This document shows positions 1-9,020 of a stretch of DNA of 64,000 nucleotides, in pieces. The notes under the pieces are model-generated. The model did not search any database. It was not told where the DNA came from and was given only the letters and a program-made list of their open reading frames with translations. The stretch lies in NCBI RefSeq assembly GCF_900206265.1, contig NZ_LT907782.1, forward strand, positions 2,790,001 to 2,854,000, read 5' to 3'. How positions within the stretch are numbered: position 1 is the first letter of the stretch; every line of letters begins with the position of its first letter. The stretch comes from Nitrosomonas ureae (lineage in GTDB: Bacteria > Pseudomonadota > Gammaproteobacteria > Burkholderiales > Nitrosomonadaceae). The position numbers and the translations under genes were made by a program.

Positions 1-386
1 TTTAAATCATAAACCTGTTTCCGATGTTGTAAGCTTTACAACAAACTTACAACACACAATAAGTTAATAAAAATATATAGTTACTTGATAATAATTATAT
101 TTGTTGTAATGTTGTAATAATTTTTCTATTTTCTATTTTCTATTTTCTATTTTCTATTTTCTATTTTCTATTTTCTATTTTCTATTTTCTCTTTTTTGAC
201 TTTTGATCTGCTTCTACATATATATTTAGGAATTCTTACAACATTACAACATTACAACAAATCAGCGGAAAGCTTTACCTATATTACTTTTGAATTGTTG
301 TAAAAGCTTACAACAATTTTACAACCCACTACTAATTGAAATTCCAGAGGTCTATTAATTATTTTATGAAAAATAGGGAAATAAAT
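1..386. promoter_or_regulatory. AT-rich leader with repeated GTTGTAA/TTACAAC boxes
   Basis: This stretch holds no convincing gene. It has roughly eight copies of GTTGTAA or its complement TTACAAC. Examples are a palindrome at 26-42, a tandem direct pair at 103-118, a cluster around 236-260, and an 11-bp-arm palindrome (AATTGTTGTAA / TTACAACAATT) at 293-318 followed by another TTACAAC. The array ends just before three small genes. Such spacing suggests binding sites for a regulator or a replication/partition protein, but nothing in the window identifies the protein. Confidence 0.5.
122..190. repeat. 7-bp tandem repeat (TTTCTAT)n
   Basis: About nine to ten uninterrupted copies of the heptamer TTTCTAT run head to tail and degenerate at the right end (TTTCTCT). 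The tract is pure pyrimidine-rich DNA with an A every seventh base. It lies inside the GTTGTAA-box region, so copy number could change the spacing between boxes by slippage. Phase variation of the downstream genes is possible but not shown. Confidence 0.85.
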
Positions 387-632
387 ATGCCTGTAACCAT
401 TGATATGAAAGGTATTGAGTTAATACCTACCCCCAAGATTAAGCTTGCTAACATTGAAGATTGCAGGCGGGAAATGGCACGGGTTTATCGGGATGCACGG
501 ACAGCCCGCATTGATTCGCAAGATGCTTCACGATTCGTATATATATTGTCGCAGATTGGCAAAATGATTGAGCTTTCAGACATTGAAAAACGACTGGAAT
601 TATTGGAAAGGCAAAACAATGACCAGTATTAA
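387..632 (+). CDS. Small hypothetical protein 1 of a three-gene set
   Basis: An 81-residue protein if it starts at the ATG at 387; an upstream ATG at 336 would add 17 residues. I do not recognise it. The C-terminal part is rich in charged helix-forming residues and ends with an element (DIEKRLELLERQ) that resembles the N-termini of the next two proteins, suggesting a coiled coil. Its end overlaps the next gene's start by 14 bases, so the three genes probably form one operon. Similar short proteins often sit in prophage or integrative-element modules; that is an inference. Confidence 0.55.
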   Translation: MPVTIDMKGIELIPTPKIKLANIEDCRREMARVYRDARTARIDSQDASRFVYILSQIGKMIELSDIEKRLELLERQNNDQY

Positions 633-828
633 AAAACGGCTCGAGAAACTGGAAAGACTGCAACCTAGAGGATTACAGTATTCAAGCGATGATGAATTAG
701 ATGCCAGAATTGCAGAACTATGTAACAAACCGGAAATTCATGACTGGTTAGTAGATGATACTAATAACGATCCTATGCGTTTGCGTGTCATTGATTTAAT
801 GACGCAACAAAGGGTAGGTGCTTATTGA
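619..828 (+). CDS. Small hypothetical protein 2 (IKKRLEKLE N-terminus)
   Basis: A 69-residue acidic protein starting at the ATG at 619, with a GGAAAGG ribosome binding site upstream. It begins MTSIKKRLEKLERL, a short amphipathic helix with leucines at heptad-like spacing, nearly identical to the start of the gene after it. The remainder (about residues 20-69) is acidic with no recognisable domain. It overlaps its upstream neighbour and ends just before the next gene, so co-translation is likely. Function unknown. Confidence 0.6.
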   Translation: MTSIKKRLEKLERLQPRGLQYSSDDELDARIAELCNKPEIHDWLVDDTNNDPMRLRVIDLMTQQRVGAY

Positions 829-829
829 A

Positions 830-1048
830 ATGAATATTAAAAAGCGATTAGAGAAACTGGAAACCGTATCGAAAGTTAAGACAGTTAAGGTTGATGTCAT
901 TCGCATAATCTTTGAGCCTGATGGCACAATTTCTGGTGCTATCCATAGAAATGCTAATGGTGAGCGAGTTATTGTTTTAGATGAAGAATTAAAAATCTTA
1001 AAGAAGAAAGGAAACTTGCATGACGCAAAAATTAAAACCGCTGGATAG
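830..1048 (+). CDS. Small hypothetical protein 3 (IKKRLEKLE N-terminus)
   Basis: A 72-residue protein starting at the ATG at 830. It shares the N-terminal MNIKKRLEKLE helix with the preceding protein, but its body is different and beta-strand-like, with alternating Val/Ile (around VDVIRIIFEPDGTISGA) and then a basic tail. The shared helix with unlike bodies suggests that each protein docks through the same helical interface. It is the last gene before the IS21 element; the element or its insertion may have removed downstream operon genes. Confidence 0.6.
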   Translation: MNIKKRLEKLETVSKVKTVKVDVIRIIFEPDGTISGAIHRNANGERVIVLDEELKILKKKGNLHDAKIKTAG

Positions 1049-1254
1049 ATGCTCAGCTATTCAACAAAATAACCTGTGATCTAATTTAAAAAAGATAAAT
1101 TAAATTGTTGATACCGGTTTAAAATTGACCACCCATTACGGTTGAAATTTGACCAGGGGAAAATAGAGCGCAGGATACTACGCATCTGTGGATAAGTCGA
1201 CCAGACTGGATTGGTAATTTGCCTCCTGTTGATGTTTTAGTTTGTTGTAATTGA

Positions 1255-2064
1255 CTACGAATCGACCAGATTTTCTTCTGGAGAATATTTTTCTTTTTCC
1301 CGCTGCTGTATTCTGATCTTTGCATTGGCTGTACTTTGTTTGTAGCGGAAAGACTCGTTGCCGGTTTCGATGATGTGGCAATGGTGTGTGAGTCGATCCA
1401 GCAGCGCTGTAGTCATTTTGGCGTCGATGAATACGATGCTCCATTCTGCGAATGCGAGGTTGGTGGTGATAATGATACTGGTACGTTCATACAACCTGGA
1501 GAGTAGATGAAACAATAGTGCGCCACCGGCTTGTGAGAATGGCAGATAGCCCAGTTCGTCGAGAATGACCAGGTCGATCTGCAACAGCCGCAAGGCAAGC
1601 CTGCCTTGTTTGCCCGCTGATTTTTCTTGTTCCAGACTATTGGCCAGATCGATGGCGCTGAAGAAGCGTACCTTTTTATTGTGATGCTGGATGCCTGAAG
1701 TGCCGATGGCAATGGCCAGGTGTGTTTTGCCAGTACCGGTGCCGCCGACCAACACCAGGTTCTGTGCAGCGGCTGTAAATTCCATTGTAGCCAGCTGATG
1801 AATCAGTTGCTGATCGACTTTGGACTGACTGAAGTCGAAGCCCTGTAAGTGGCGCTGCACCGGGAATCTGGCAGCTTGTGTCTGATAGCGAATGGAACGG
1901 AGGTTGCGCTCGGTTGTTTCAGCCTGGAGTAACTGGTTTAGCAGTGTGTCTGCGAAATTAAAACTGTCAGCGACATCGGGCGTATTCTGTTGCCTCAGTT
2001 CAGCATAGGAGCTGGCCATGCCATATAATTTCAGCGCTTTGAATTGCGCAAGTATGTCTGACAT
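1255..2064 (-). CDS. istB: IS21 transposition helper ATPase IstB
   Basis: A 269-residue AAA+ ATPase that helps IstA choose and capture target DNA. The Walker A motif is [11 protein letters not shown] (about residues 105-115) and Walker B is LVILDELGY (about 167-175). Length matches the family. Its start overlaps the end of istA by about 65 bp, a coupling typical of IS21. The N-terminal helical region (residues 1-80) is the usual IstB/DnaC-like extension. It appears intact. Confidence 0.93.
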   Translation of the reverse strand: MSDILAQFKALKLYGMASSYAELRQQNTPDVADSFNFADTLLNQLLQAETTERNLRSIRYQTQAARFPVQRHLQGFDFSQSKVDQQLIHQLATMEFTAAAQNLVLVGGTGTGKTHLAIAIGTSGIQHHNKKVRFFSAIDLANSLEQEKSAGKQGRLALRLLQIDLVILDELGYLPFSQAGGALLFHLLSRLYERTSIIITTNLAFAEWSIVFIDAKMTTALLDRLTHHCHIIETGNESFRYKQSTANAKIRIQQREKEKYSPEENLVDS

Positions 2065-3556
2065 GCGGCACCTCTTTGGTGTTCAAACGATCATAGCGCG
2101 CCGTATCGGCCTGCGGTTCTTCATTGAGTTTCAGTGTTGTTTCCACTGACGCTGGTACGTCGGTGTATTTCAGCCGTGCCAATACATTGGCAACATGCTC
2201 GGCACTGGGCACGCCGGATTCCAGCACCAGTTCAACAGCGACCAGCACAGCTTCCAGCCCATGCGTCGGCACCAGGCTGAGCACTTTTGCCATGATTCGA
2301 TCGGCCTGCTGACGTTCTCTGCGCCTCAGTGCAATCTGCAGTTGCAGCAAAGGTGCCGGTAGTTCGGCGAATGGCGCACCGTTGCGCAAGGCCCCCGGTT
2401 TCTTCTCAATGACCGGGATATAGTGCTGCCAGTTATAGCTGACCTGGTCGCTATCCATCAGACGACTATGACAGGCTGCTACGGCATTGTCATGGACGAT
2501 CTCGATACGGTCGGCATACTGATGAACGGCCACCACCTGATTGACCAGACGACAGGGAACGGAATACCGGTTGCGCAGTAATGTAACCAGACACGTGCTG
2601 GATACCCGCGCCAATACTTCGATATAGCCATCGAACGGTGCTGGCATCGGCATCAGGTACAGTTGTTCTTGTTCCAGTGCATCGGTAAGGGTAATGCCCG
2701 CATAATCCGGATGCTCGATTTCAGACCACAGTCCGCGACAGCGCGTTCCAAGCCATCTGTTTAAGTCATCGAATGAGCCAAACTGTTGTTGCTTGGCTTC
2801 ATTCCATATGCGGCGGCGCATATCCTGAACATTCTTCTCGACAACACCCTTTTCCCAGCCGGAAGCCACATTGCAGAAATCAGGATCGAACAGGTAATGT
2901 GCCGTCATCGCAAAGAAGCGCGTATTCACCACACGTCCATTGCCCTTAGACACCTTGTCCACGGCGGTCTTCATGTTGTCGTAAATGCCGCGTTTCGGCA
3001 CACCACCAAAAGTAGTGAATGCCCGGGTATGCGCATCAAACAGCATTTCGTGACTTTGTGACGGATAAGCCGACAACATGAAAGTACGGCTGGCGCATAG
3101 CTTGGTATGGGCTGCCAGTACCTTGCGGTGGATGCCGCCGATCACCAGCCATTCTTCGCTCCAGTCAAACTGGAATGCTTCACCCAGCGCAAACTTCAGC
3201 GGCACATACGCCGCTTTACTCTGATTCCCTCGATTGCGCCAGTTGCGAACAAAGTCACATACAATCGTATAACCGCCTGTATAACCCTCGTTCAATATCT
3301 CTTTGAACAACATCAACGCCGTGCGCCGGTCCTTCTTCGGACGACGCGCATCCGCTTCCAGCGCTAACATTAACCTGGATTCAAACGGTGTCAACTTGCC
3401 AGGCTTCTTCGCCCTTTGATATTTAACCGCGCTGTCGCTTGGCACTTTCAACCACTTCTTGACCGTGTTCCGCGACAAACTCGTTCTTCGTTGAATCTCA
3501 TTAATTGACAGATGTTCACGGTAAAACATCCGTCGTATCTTTGCATACATAACCAT
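2000..3556 (-). CDS. istA: IS21-family transposase IstA
   Basis: A 518-residue DDE transposase starting at the ATG at 3556, with AAGAGGT upstream; a GTG at 3565 is the alternative. An N-terminal HTH ([18 protein letters not shown]) precedes the RNase H-fold core. Acidic residues are visible in [15 protein letters not shown] and GVVEKNVQ, the expected D, D, E positions. It is followed by istB in the same operon. Full length and apparently functional. Compare the IstA-like N-terminus of the Cas1 at 55.5 kb. Confidence 0.93.
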   Translation of the reverse strand: MVMYAKIRRMFYREHLSINEIQRRTSLSRNTVKKWLKVPSDSAVKYQRAKKPGKLTPFESRLMLALEADARRPKKDRRTALMLFKEILNEGYTGGYTIVCDFVRNWRNRGNQSKAAYVPLKFALGEAFQFDWSEEWLVIGGIHRKVLAAHTKLCASRTFMLSAYPSQSHEMLFDAHTRAFTTFGGVPKRGIYDNMKTAVDKVSKGNGRVVNTRFFAMTAHYLFDPDFCNVASGWEKGVVEKNVQDMRRRIWNEAKQQQFGSFDDLNRWLGTRCRGLWSEIEHPDYAGITLTDALEQEQLYLMPMPAPFDGYIEVLARVSSTCLVTLLRNRYSVPCRLVNQVVAVHQYADRIEIVHDNAVAACHSRLMDSDQVSYNWQHYIPVIEKKPGALRNGAPFAELPAPLLQLQIALRRRERQQADRIMAKVLSLVPTHGLEAVLVAVELVLESGVPSAEHVANVLARLKYTDVPASVETTLKLNEEPQADTARYDRLNTKEVPHVRHTCAIQSAEIIWHGQLLC

Positions 3557-3672
3557 GGTAATCACCTCTTAAATTCTCCTGCCTAAAATTTAAGCAGGAT
3601 ACGGAAATTACCTGGTCAATTTTCAACCGTTACAACTAGCCTTTTCTGGTCAATTTTCGACCGGTGTCAACA

Positions 3673-4462
3673 CACAAAACATATCAATGAGCTGCGACAA
3701 ACACGGAATGCGGCGATAAACCGCTACAAAAAAGAGCTGCAAAAACTGGCCGCTGATAAGGAAAAGATTATCGAAGCCATCAAAAACGGGATACCTGCAT
3801 CGGAAGTGAAAGATGCGCTCAATAAGATCATTGAACGCCGGGAAGAGCTGGAAAGCTATCTCGAAGGCAAAGAGGAAGCGCCAGTGCTTCTGCATCCGAA
3901 CATGTCTCAGCGTTACCAGAAAGAAGTGGAAGCGCTACGAGTTTCTCTCAATAGGGAAGAAACCAGAACGGAAGCAGCAGACCTGCTCAGAGGACTAATT
4001 GATAAGATTGTGCTGATGCCTAAAGCGTCTGGAACAGAATACGCCATCGACCTGCATGGCGACCTTGCCGGAATTTTGACAGTTGCGGCAGGAAAGCACC
4101 AAAAGATTAGCGATAACGATCCTTTGTTGCAGCAAGTCAAAATGATGACCGAATCAGGTGATCAAAAACATGGTTGGCAGGAAGATTCTAATGCTGACAA
4201 AATTTCCTCGAAAGAGGATTTGTCAGATAAGAACGAGATGGTTAACCTAAATGCACATTCATCCCGTAAAGCTGAGCTTGCTGAAAAACCGCATGAAACG
4301 GCGATTCTCAGCAAGGATAAGCGGGTTGCGGGGGCTCGCTCTGACCTTGCCCTTGGACATAATGTTGCCCTTCGCAAGGACAAAATGGTTGCGGGAGTGC
4401 ACAACCATCTTAACCTGCTATTTTCCGCAATCGGCCTCTCAGAACGAAATATTACCATATAA
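3673..4462 (+). pseudogene. C-terminal remnant of a large serine recombinase
   Basis: From the IS21 end onward, this sequence is nearly identical to the last third of the intact recombinase at 39752-41569 (from about the THINELRQTRNAA region). It encodes the coiled-coil and C-terminal domain with only a few substitutions. The catalytic N-terminal and zinc-ribbon parts are missing. Identity stops near the att core (GGTTGCGGGGG, about 4325-4334), after which the reading frame runs into unrelated sequence to a stop at 4462. It is best read as the leftover end of an older, related integrative element sitting next to the present one. Confidence 0.9.
4311..4400. other. Left attachment-site region of the integrative element (two att-like copies)
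   Basis: Two copies of the junction found at the tRNA end of the element (41514-41541) occur here. The first, at 4311-4335, has GCAAGGATAAGCGGGTTGCG; the second, at 4374-4400, has GCAAGGACAAAATGGTTGCG. Both contain the 3' acceptor end of the tRNA-fMet in complement (GGTTGCGGG). About 50 bp lies between them. Either could be the left recombination junction of the 37-kb element, and the pair suggests successive integrations at one site. Confidence 0.65.
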
Positions 4463-4485
4463 CCTACAGAAAGTAGGAGGTTTTT
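4463..4485 (+). terminator. Probable rho-independent terminator
   Basis: A short stem CCTAC / GTAGG with a five-base loop is followed by GG and a run of T. It lies right after the recombinase remnant and before mobC. The stem is only five base pairs, so strength is uncertain. Confidence 0.45.
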
Positions 4486-4528
4486 GCTTTAATTGTGTTC
4501 TGACGGCCATTTTTAGATGGTGTGTAAA

Positions 4529-4918
4529 ATGGCAAGCATTAAGGATAAATTTAACGGGAGAAAACCCCTCCACCCGTTCTCAATTCGCTTAACCAAAGAA
4601 GAGCGGCAAAAATTAGATCAGCTGGCCCAGGGCACTTCTCTGGCCGAATATATACGCTCACGCATATTTGACGGAAACGCTCCGGTTCACAGAACCAAAG
4701 GGCGTTTCCCCGTCAAAGACGAACAGGCTCTTTCACAAATTTTGGGAATGTTGGGGCAGTCCAGAATTCCCAATAATATTAATCAGCTGGCGAAAGCCGC
4801 CAACACCGGCTCGCTACCTGTTACGCCCGACACAGAGAAGCAACTCCATGAGGCCTGTTATTCCGTCATCTGGATTCGACGCCAATTGATTCAGGCCCTC
4901 GGTTTGAAAGCTGACTAA
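4529..4918 (+). CDS. mobC: MobC-like relaxosome accessory protein
   Basis: A 129-residue protein (ATG at 4529; an alternative start at 4517). The N-terminal part (HPFSIRLTKEERQKLDQLA) fits a ribbon-helix-helix DNA-binding segment. The C-terminal half (NNINQLAKAANTGSLPV, then a helix with IRRQLIQALGL) matches the MobC family signature. Such proteins bind oriT and help the relaxase melt the nic site. The stop is one base before the relaxase start, so the two are translated together. The oriT should lie just upstream (about 4400-4528) but I could not identify a nick motif. Confidence 0.85.
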   Translation: MASIKDKFNGRKPLHPFSIRLTKEERQKLDQLAQGTSLAEYIRSRIFDGNAPVHRTKGRFPVKDEQALSQILGMLGQSRIPNNINQLAKAANTGSLPVTPDTEKQLHEACYSVIWIRRQLIQALGLKAD

Positions 4919-4919
4919 G

Positions 4920-6230
4920 ATGATCTTAAAGGGATCGCAACGAGGTGGTTCGCGGCAGCTAGCCGCCCACCTCAACAAAACAGAAGAAAATGAGCATGTG
5001 GAGCTGCACGAAATTCGCGGCTTCATGGCCGATGATGTTAATGGCGCTCTCCATGAAGCTTATGCTATGAGCCGAGGGACGCGCTGCACCAAATTCCTGT
5101 TCTCAGTGAGCCTCAATCCGCCTGAAGCTGAGAATGTTCCCATCGATAAATTCGAGGATGCGCTAGGTCGTATTGAAAACAAGTTGGGCCTTGAGAACCA
5201 ACCTCGTGTCGTCGTTTTTCATGAGAAAGAAGGCAGACGCCATGCCCATTGCGTTTGGTCGCGCATTAAGACCGACGAAATGAAGGCCGTCCATTTATCT
5301 CACTATAAAAACAAGCTGATGGATGTTTCCAAGCAGCTTTACCTTGAAAACCACTGGGATATGCCCAAGGGGTTCATCGATAAGAATCAGAAAAATCCCC
5401 TCAATTACACACGGCAGGAATGGCAGCAGGCCCTGCGCACCAATCAGAATCCAAAAATTATCAAAGCTGCCTTACAAGAAAGCTGGGGCATCTCCGATAG
5501 CCGTAAAGCTTTTGAGCACGCCTTGCAAGATAGAGGCTATTACCTGGCAAGGGGAGATAAACGCGGATATGTCGCGGTAGACCTTTATGGCGAAGTTTAC
5601 TCATTATCTCGCCAGATCGGCGTCAAAAAAGCTGATTTGACGAAAAAGCTGGGCGATGCCCAGCAATTACCTTCGGTTGAAGAAGCTAAAAACACGATCT
5701 CCGGTCGGTTGACCCAACAATTCAAGGGCTACAGCGATGAATTGAGTCTCAAGCATAAGCAAGAGCTACAGCCTTTTTTTCAAGCCAAGCAGGCAATAAC
5801 GAAGCAGCATCGCAAGGCTCGCCAAGATCAAAAACTTACGCACGAAAACCGCTGGCAGGCTGAAGAACAAGAACGCGCTGCCAGATTGCGGAAAGGATTC
5901 CAGGGTCTCTGGGATAGATTAACCGGCGCATATCAGAGAACCTGCGCCAAAAATGAGAAAGAAACCCAAAAAGCTGTTCTGCGAGATAAAACCGAAAAAG
6001 AGACCCTGATTGCAAAGCAACTCACCGAGCGCAGAAAGCTTCAGACACAATTCAAGGATTTACGCCAGAAGCAAGTTAAAGAGCGAGCCGATCTTTTTGC
6101 AGGTATGAACAAACATTACAAAAATATTGATCGCCAAGATGAAATCAGGAAGCTCTACGAGCAAGAAAAACTCAGAATACAGCGCACGATTAAAAATAAG
6201 GAAACAACCGATTACGACCCTGAAATTTAG
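4920..6230 (+). CDS. mobA: Relaxase / mobilization nuclease (MobA/VirD2 type)
   Basis: A 436-residue protein. The relaxase domain lies in about residues 1-160: an N-terminal GSQRGGSRQLAAHLN segment and the metal-binding three-histidine motif HEKEGRRHAHCVW around residue 100. Residues about 250-430 are a long charged coiled coil (EERAARLRKGFQG and EKETLIAKQLTERRKL regions). It would nick oriT and pilot the strand in conjugation. I see no tyrosine at the usual N-terminal position for a MOBP relaxase; the nearest is in HEAYAMSRG, so the catalytic residue is unassigned. Confidence 0.85.
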   Translation: MILKGSQRGGSRQLAAHLNKTEENEHVELHEIRGFMADDVNGALHEAYAMSRGTRCTKFLFSVSLNPPEAENVPIDKFEDALGRIENKLGLENQPRVVVFHEKEGRRHAHCVWSRIKTDEMKAVHLSHYKNKLMDVSKQLYLENHWDMPKGFIDKNQKNPLNYTRQEWQQALRTNQNPKIIKAALQESWGISDSRKAFEHALQDRGYYLARGDKRGYVAVDLYGEVYSLSRQIGVKKADLTKKLGDAQQLPSVEEAKNTISGRLTQQFKGYSDELSLKHKQELQPFFQAKQAITKQHRKARQDQKLTHENRWQAEEQERAARLRKGFQGLWDRLTGAYQRTCAKNEKETQKAVLRDKTEKETLIAKQLTERRKLQTQFKDLRQKQVKERADLFAGMNKHYKNIDRQDEIRKLYEQEKLRIQRTIKNKETTDYDPEI

Positions 6231-6280
6231 ACCAGCATTCAGATTTTAAAAAAATTTCTACTGAGTAAGGAGAAAACATT

Positions 6281-6793
6281 GTGAAAAAGCCAAAATCAAA
6301 AAGAAAAAAGTTTATTCCTTTGTTTCTTGTTCCCAAAGTGCGCAAACGTCATGTTATACCAATTTTTCAAGCATTTGAAATACCCTGGAAGCTGTTCGCT
6401 GAAGGTGCGCTCAGGAACCGTTTTTTTCATGAAGAGATAATGAATCGAGGGCCAAAATGCCTGGCCTGTGATCGTCACTTCAATGGCGAAAACGCTGCCG
6501 TATCTTCCAAAATTGAAAAGCACCATCATTGTTATCTACGACTCTGCATCGGAAAACTTCTACCCCCAGATTCTGATGACATTTACAGGCAAGCCAAAGA
6601 TGGCGAGTTTCCGCTGGTTCCAGACTGCCGACGCTGCAAAGCAGAATATCCAGAATACTATCAGGGGTGCATAAAGAAAATTTTCCCAGTCCATGGCAAA
6701 TGTCATGAAGACATTCACGAGCTGGAAAAGCTGCTCTTCACAAACCTCAAAAAGAAATTACGGGCTGATTTTCTGTCAGCTGCAAATCTGTGA
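6281..6793 (+). CDS. HNH-like zinc-binding protein
   Basis: A 170-residue basic protein with a GTG start at 6281 preceded by AAGGAG. Cysteine and histidine pairs are arranged like an HNH/zinc-finger nuclease: CLACDRHF near residue 62, HHHCY near 83, CRRC near 112, and CHEDIHELE near 140. The N-terminus is very basic (KKPKSKRKKF). It follows the relaxase by 50 bp and may be a mobilization-associated nuclease or DNA-binding protein. The HNH assignment rests on residue pattern only. Confidence 0.55.
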   Translation: MKKPKSKRKKFIPLFLVPKVRKRHVIPIFQAFEIPWKLFAEGALRNRFFHEEIMNRGPKCLACDRHFNGENAAVSSKIEKHHHCYLRLCIGKLLPPDSDDIYRQAKDGEFPLVPDCRRCKAEYPEYYQGCIKKIFPVHGKCHEDIHELEKLLFTNLKKKLRADFLSAANL

Positions 6794-6956
6794 CTGCAAA
6801 AGAATTAATACGATAAGCCTACAAATCCTAGCTACACCAACGCTACAAGTGACACATGGTTAGATATGTTTCTCCATCTATTGACTTCACTGTCTAATCA
6901 TATTAAAAAACTCTAGGAAGTAGATGTTTAATCCCTTGATTAAGTAAGAGATATAC

Positions 6957-7151
6957 ATGTCAAATATGGTAGAAATCGAGGTTCAAGATCAATTTGGCGC
7001 TTGGCATTATTACACATCAGTGACTAACAACCCGTCATCTATCAAACTTGCCTTGCAGACTGCCATAAAGACGCAGCTGGCCTCCAAGTCAAGAAGAGCA
7101 CGTGCTATTGATGAAAAAACTGGTGTGCTGATTGATATGCTGCAGGGATAG
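6957..7151 (+). CDS. Small hypothetical protein
   Basis: A 64-residue protein, ATG at 6957. It begins VEIEVQDQFGAWHYYTSVTNNP and ends with a helical, positively charged segment (KTQLASKSRRARAIDEKTG). No domain recognised. It reads like the small 'dispensable' proteins common on integrative elements. About 165 bp of non-coding DNA separates it from the gene before. Confidence 0.55.
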   Translation: MSNMVEIEVQDQFGAWHYYTSVTNNPSSIKLALQTAIKTQLASKSRRARAIDEKTGVLIDMLQG

Positions 7152-7289
7152 AAGCAACAAAGCAAACACTCAAAATACCCTCGATAATACACACAATATT
7201 TCACAAGATATTACCCTAGAGAGTGATATATCTGATACGGACGGCAGCGATGATCGATTTTGCTTTTCTGGCGCAAAATGTTTAGAAAA

Positions 7290-8549
7290 TTATTCTGTTG
7301 AGAAAGGATTCAAAAACTGTCTACCCCATAGCAGTTTCTTGTCAACTTCGCTGAGTTCAGCTTCTTCACACACGCCATCCCAATGCCGTTTGATTGCAGA
7401 AATCAACTTTTCAAAGATGGCGCGTGCTTGCACTTCGGAAAGCAGAAAGTTATGAGCGGTCTCAAGGCAGGATTTTAACTGGCTAAGATTATTATTGCCG
7501 GATATAAGCATAGCCTGTGAGGCTTCATTACCAGTGCGACCTTGCGGGCAGATATCATAAGCTGGTGTAAGGGTCAGTTCTTTGCCATTCCAGAAAGCGG
7601 CATGATTTCGTGCATGATCATCAGTGTTACCACAAAGAATGTTAAAGACGAGCCGTGAAAACACTTCCTCAAGTGTCGCTTTCGGATCAGTAAAACGATG
7701 GCGGATAATTTCCGCAAAGGTTTCATAGCTTGCGTAACGCGCCATCATGTCATCAAGACCAAGCAGTGTCAGCGCAGAGACCATGGCTTTACGCGCCCAG
7801 CCTTGATCTTTCTGTCTGCGGTCAAAGCGCTCTATCAAAAGCACATCTTTATTGGCAGCCTTGATGAGTTTTACAGGCGCAACATTCAACCCAGATAGCG
7901 CAGCGAGCCGCATAGCAACAAATTCAGCTTTGACAACGCTATACAAGTCAGTGCTGGAAGAAAACTTGGCGACGTATTTCTTGCCTTGATCCTGGATCAA
8001 CGCCTTTGGACGTGCTCCGCCAATGGAACTGCCATGGAAGAGCGCCTGATCCAATTCAGGTGTAAGCGGAACACCCTTTTCAACCCGTTCAACAGATTCA
8101 ATGAGCTCTTCCATGCTCACATTGTTTGCTGAGCGTGGTATATACTCGGTTGGCGAGCGCTGAAAATCGAGCGCACCGATACGATCAGAGCCAGATTCTA
8201 ATAAATAGGTCAATTCATCCAGTTCACCTGTATCCGTGCTTGCGCCTTTGCGTCCCAATTTTTTGTTGATAATGACACGCCGTCCCCACGCATCTGGCGC
8301 GGCATCCCGAATACAGCCAGGCATGGTCAAGCCTTCATGTAGAGGTAATACACCTGCTTTTAAAGGTAATTCCGGCTCGTAAATTGCAATGGCTGTTTTT
8401 TTGTCGCGGGCACGCTCAAGGTAGCTCTTACCGTAGTTAAATAAGATATTGCCGTTATCAGCTTCGAGCCTTCCTGCAACGACAGGCTCAGTTTCATCCA
8501 GCAACCATATCCAGACATAAGCTTCTTTGTCATGACTAGAAATCATCAT
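7290..8549 (-). CDS. hipA: HipA-type serine/threonine kinase toxin
   Basis: A 419-residue protein, full length for HipA. HipA kinases inhibit growth, classically by phosphorylating glutamyl-tRNA synthetase. Visible features are the N-terminal HipA beta domain (about 1-110), the gly-rich loop with a phosphorylatable serine (FHGSSIGGARPKALI, about 170), the catalytic loop GNTDDHARNHAAFW (about 310) and the metal-binding DICPQGR segment. The start overlaps hipB by 14 bases, so toxin and antitoxin are coupled. Within the element it may act as an addiction module or in defence. Confidence 0.93.
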   Translation of the reverse strand: MMISSHDKEAYVWIWLLDETEPVVAGRLEADNGNILFNYGKSYLERARDKKTAIAIYEPELPLKAGVLPLHEGLTMPGCIRDAAPDAWGRRVIINKKLGRKGASTDTGELDELTYLLESGSDRIGALDFQRSPTEYIPRSANNVSMEELIESVERVEKGVPLTPELDQALFHGSSIGGARPKALIQDQGKKYVAKFSSSTDLYSVVKAEFVAMRLAALSGLNVAPVKLIKAANKDVLLIERFDRRQKDQGWARKAMVSALTLLGLDDMMARYASYETFAEIIRHRFTDPKATLEEVFSRLVFNILCGNTDDHARNHAAFWNGKELTLTPAYDICPQGRTGNEASQAMLISGNNNLSQLKSCLETAHNFLLSEVQARAIFEKLISAIKRHWDGVCEEAELSEVDKKLLWGRQFLNPFSTE

Positions 8550-8892
8550 GCACCGCCTTGGATTTTTTGCGCACGGATTTTGGCAATAACGATAGCTTAT
8601 CTTCAGTTTGGCGGATATGCTTGGTCAGCGTGGTTTCATCGGCATCAAACAGCTTTACACCGACGATGATCGCCACTTCAAATACGGCTCCGATCTCGCA
8701 TTTAAGATCGCCTTTCTCGATACGTTGTAACAATCCTCTCGAAATACCAGCGCGATCTGCAACCTCTTGAGCGGTAAGCTTTCGTTCTTTTCGCGCAACG
8801 CGAATCAACTCTCCAAGGAGGAGAGACGCTTCACGACTATAACGCGAGTAAGTTCGTGTAATTGATTTTGGCATCGCTTTATTTTGGTTCAT
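8536..8892 (-). CDS. hipB: HipB-type HTH antitoxin
   Basis: An XRE-family helix-turn-helix protein (RKERKLTAQEVADRAGISRG, then LLQRIEKGD) of 118 residues if it starts at 8892. Starts at 8874 and 8937 are also possible; the presence of operator-like boxes at 8891-8923 argues against the longest form. It should neutralise HipA and repress the hipBA operon. The basic C-terminal tail (KSVRKKSKAVHDDF) overlaps the hipA start. Confidence 0.88.
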   Translation of the reverse strand: MNQNKAMPKSITRTYSRYSREASLLLGELIRVARKERKLTAQEVADRAGISRGLLQRIEKGDLKCEIGAVFEVAIIVGVKLFDADETTLTKHIRQTEDKLSLLPKSVRKKSKAVHDDF

Positions 8893-9020
8893 ATATAGAT
8901 CATAAAACGCCTTTATGATCATTCTGTGAACCACCATAATAGCTATTGAGTTCTATGTCAAGAAAACTTTGATCTTTATATAGATCATAAGATAGTTTAA
9001 TGACCTATATAAAGATCATT
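8891..9020 (-). promoter_or_regulatory. Probable hipBA operator/promoter boxes
   Basis: Four related boxes occur: ATATATAGATCATAAA at 8891-8906, the inverted TTATGATCAT at 8913-8922, the palindromic GATCTTTATATAGATC at 8971-8986, and its inverse CTATATAAAGATCAT at 9005-9019. Their spacing in front of hipB fits cooperative binding by an HTH antitoxin. The assignment is by position and symmetry. Confidence 0.6.

Larger units (their letters stand above)
1106..3672 (-). mobile_element. IS21-family insertion sequence
   Basis: The element carries istA and istB on the minus strand. Its ends match as inverted repeats: left TTGATACCGG... then AAAATTGACCA, right (complement) TTGACACCGG... then AAAATTGACCA. 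A second internal repeat (ACGGTTGAAA then TTTGACCA or ATTGACCA) follows at each end, as is usual for IS21 termini. No target duplication can be seen: the right flank continues a serine recombinase gene but the left flank does not. A deletion or rearrangement has therefore happened at the left side. Confidence 0.88.

Noticed and set aside
122..190. Heptamer tract as a CRISPR-like array
   Set aside because: The unit is seven bases with no spacers; it is a simple tandem repeat.
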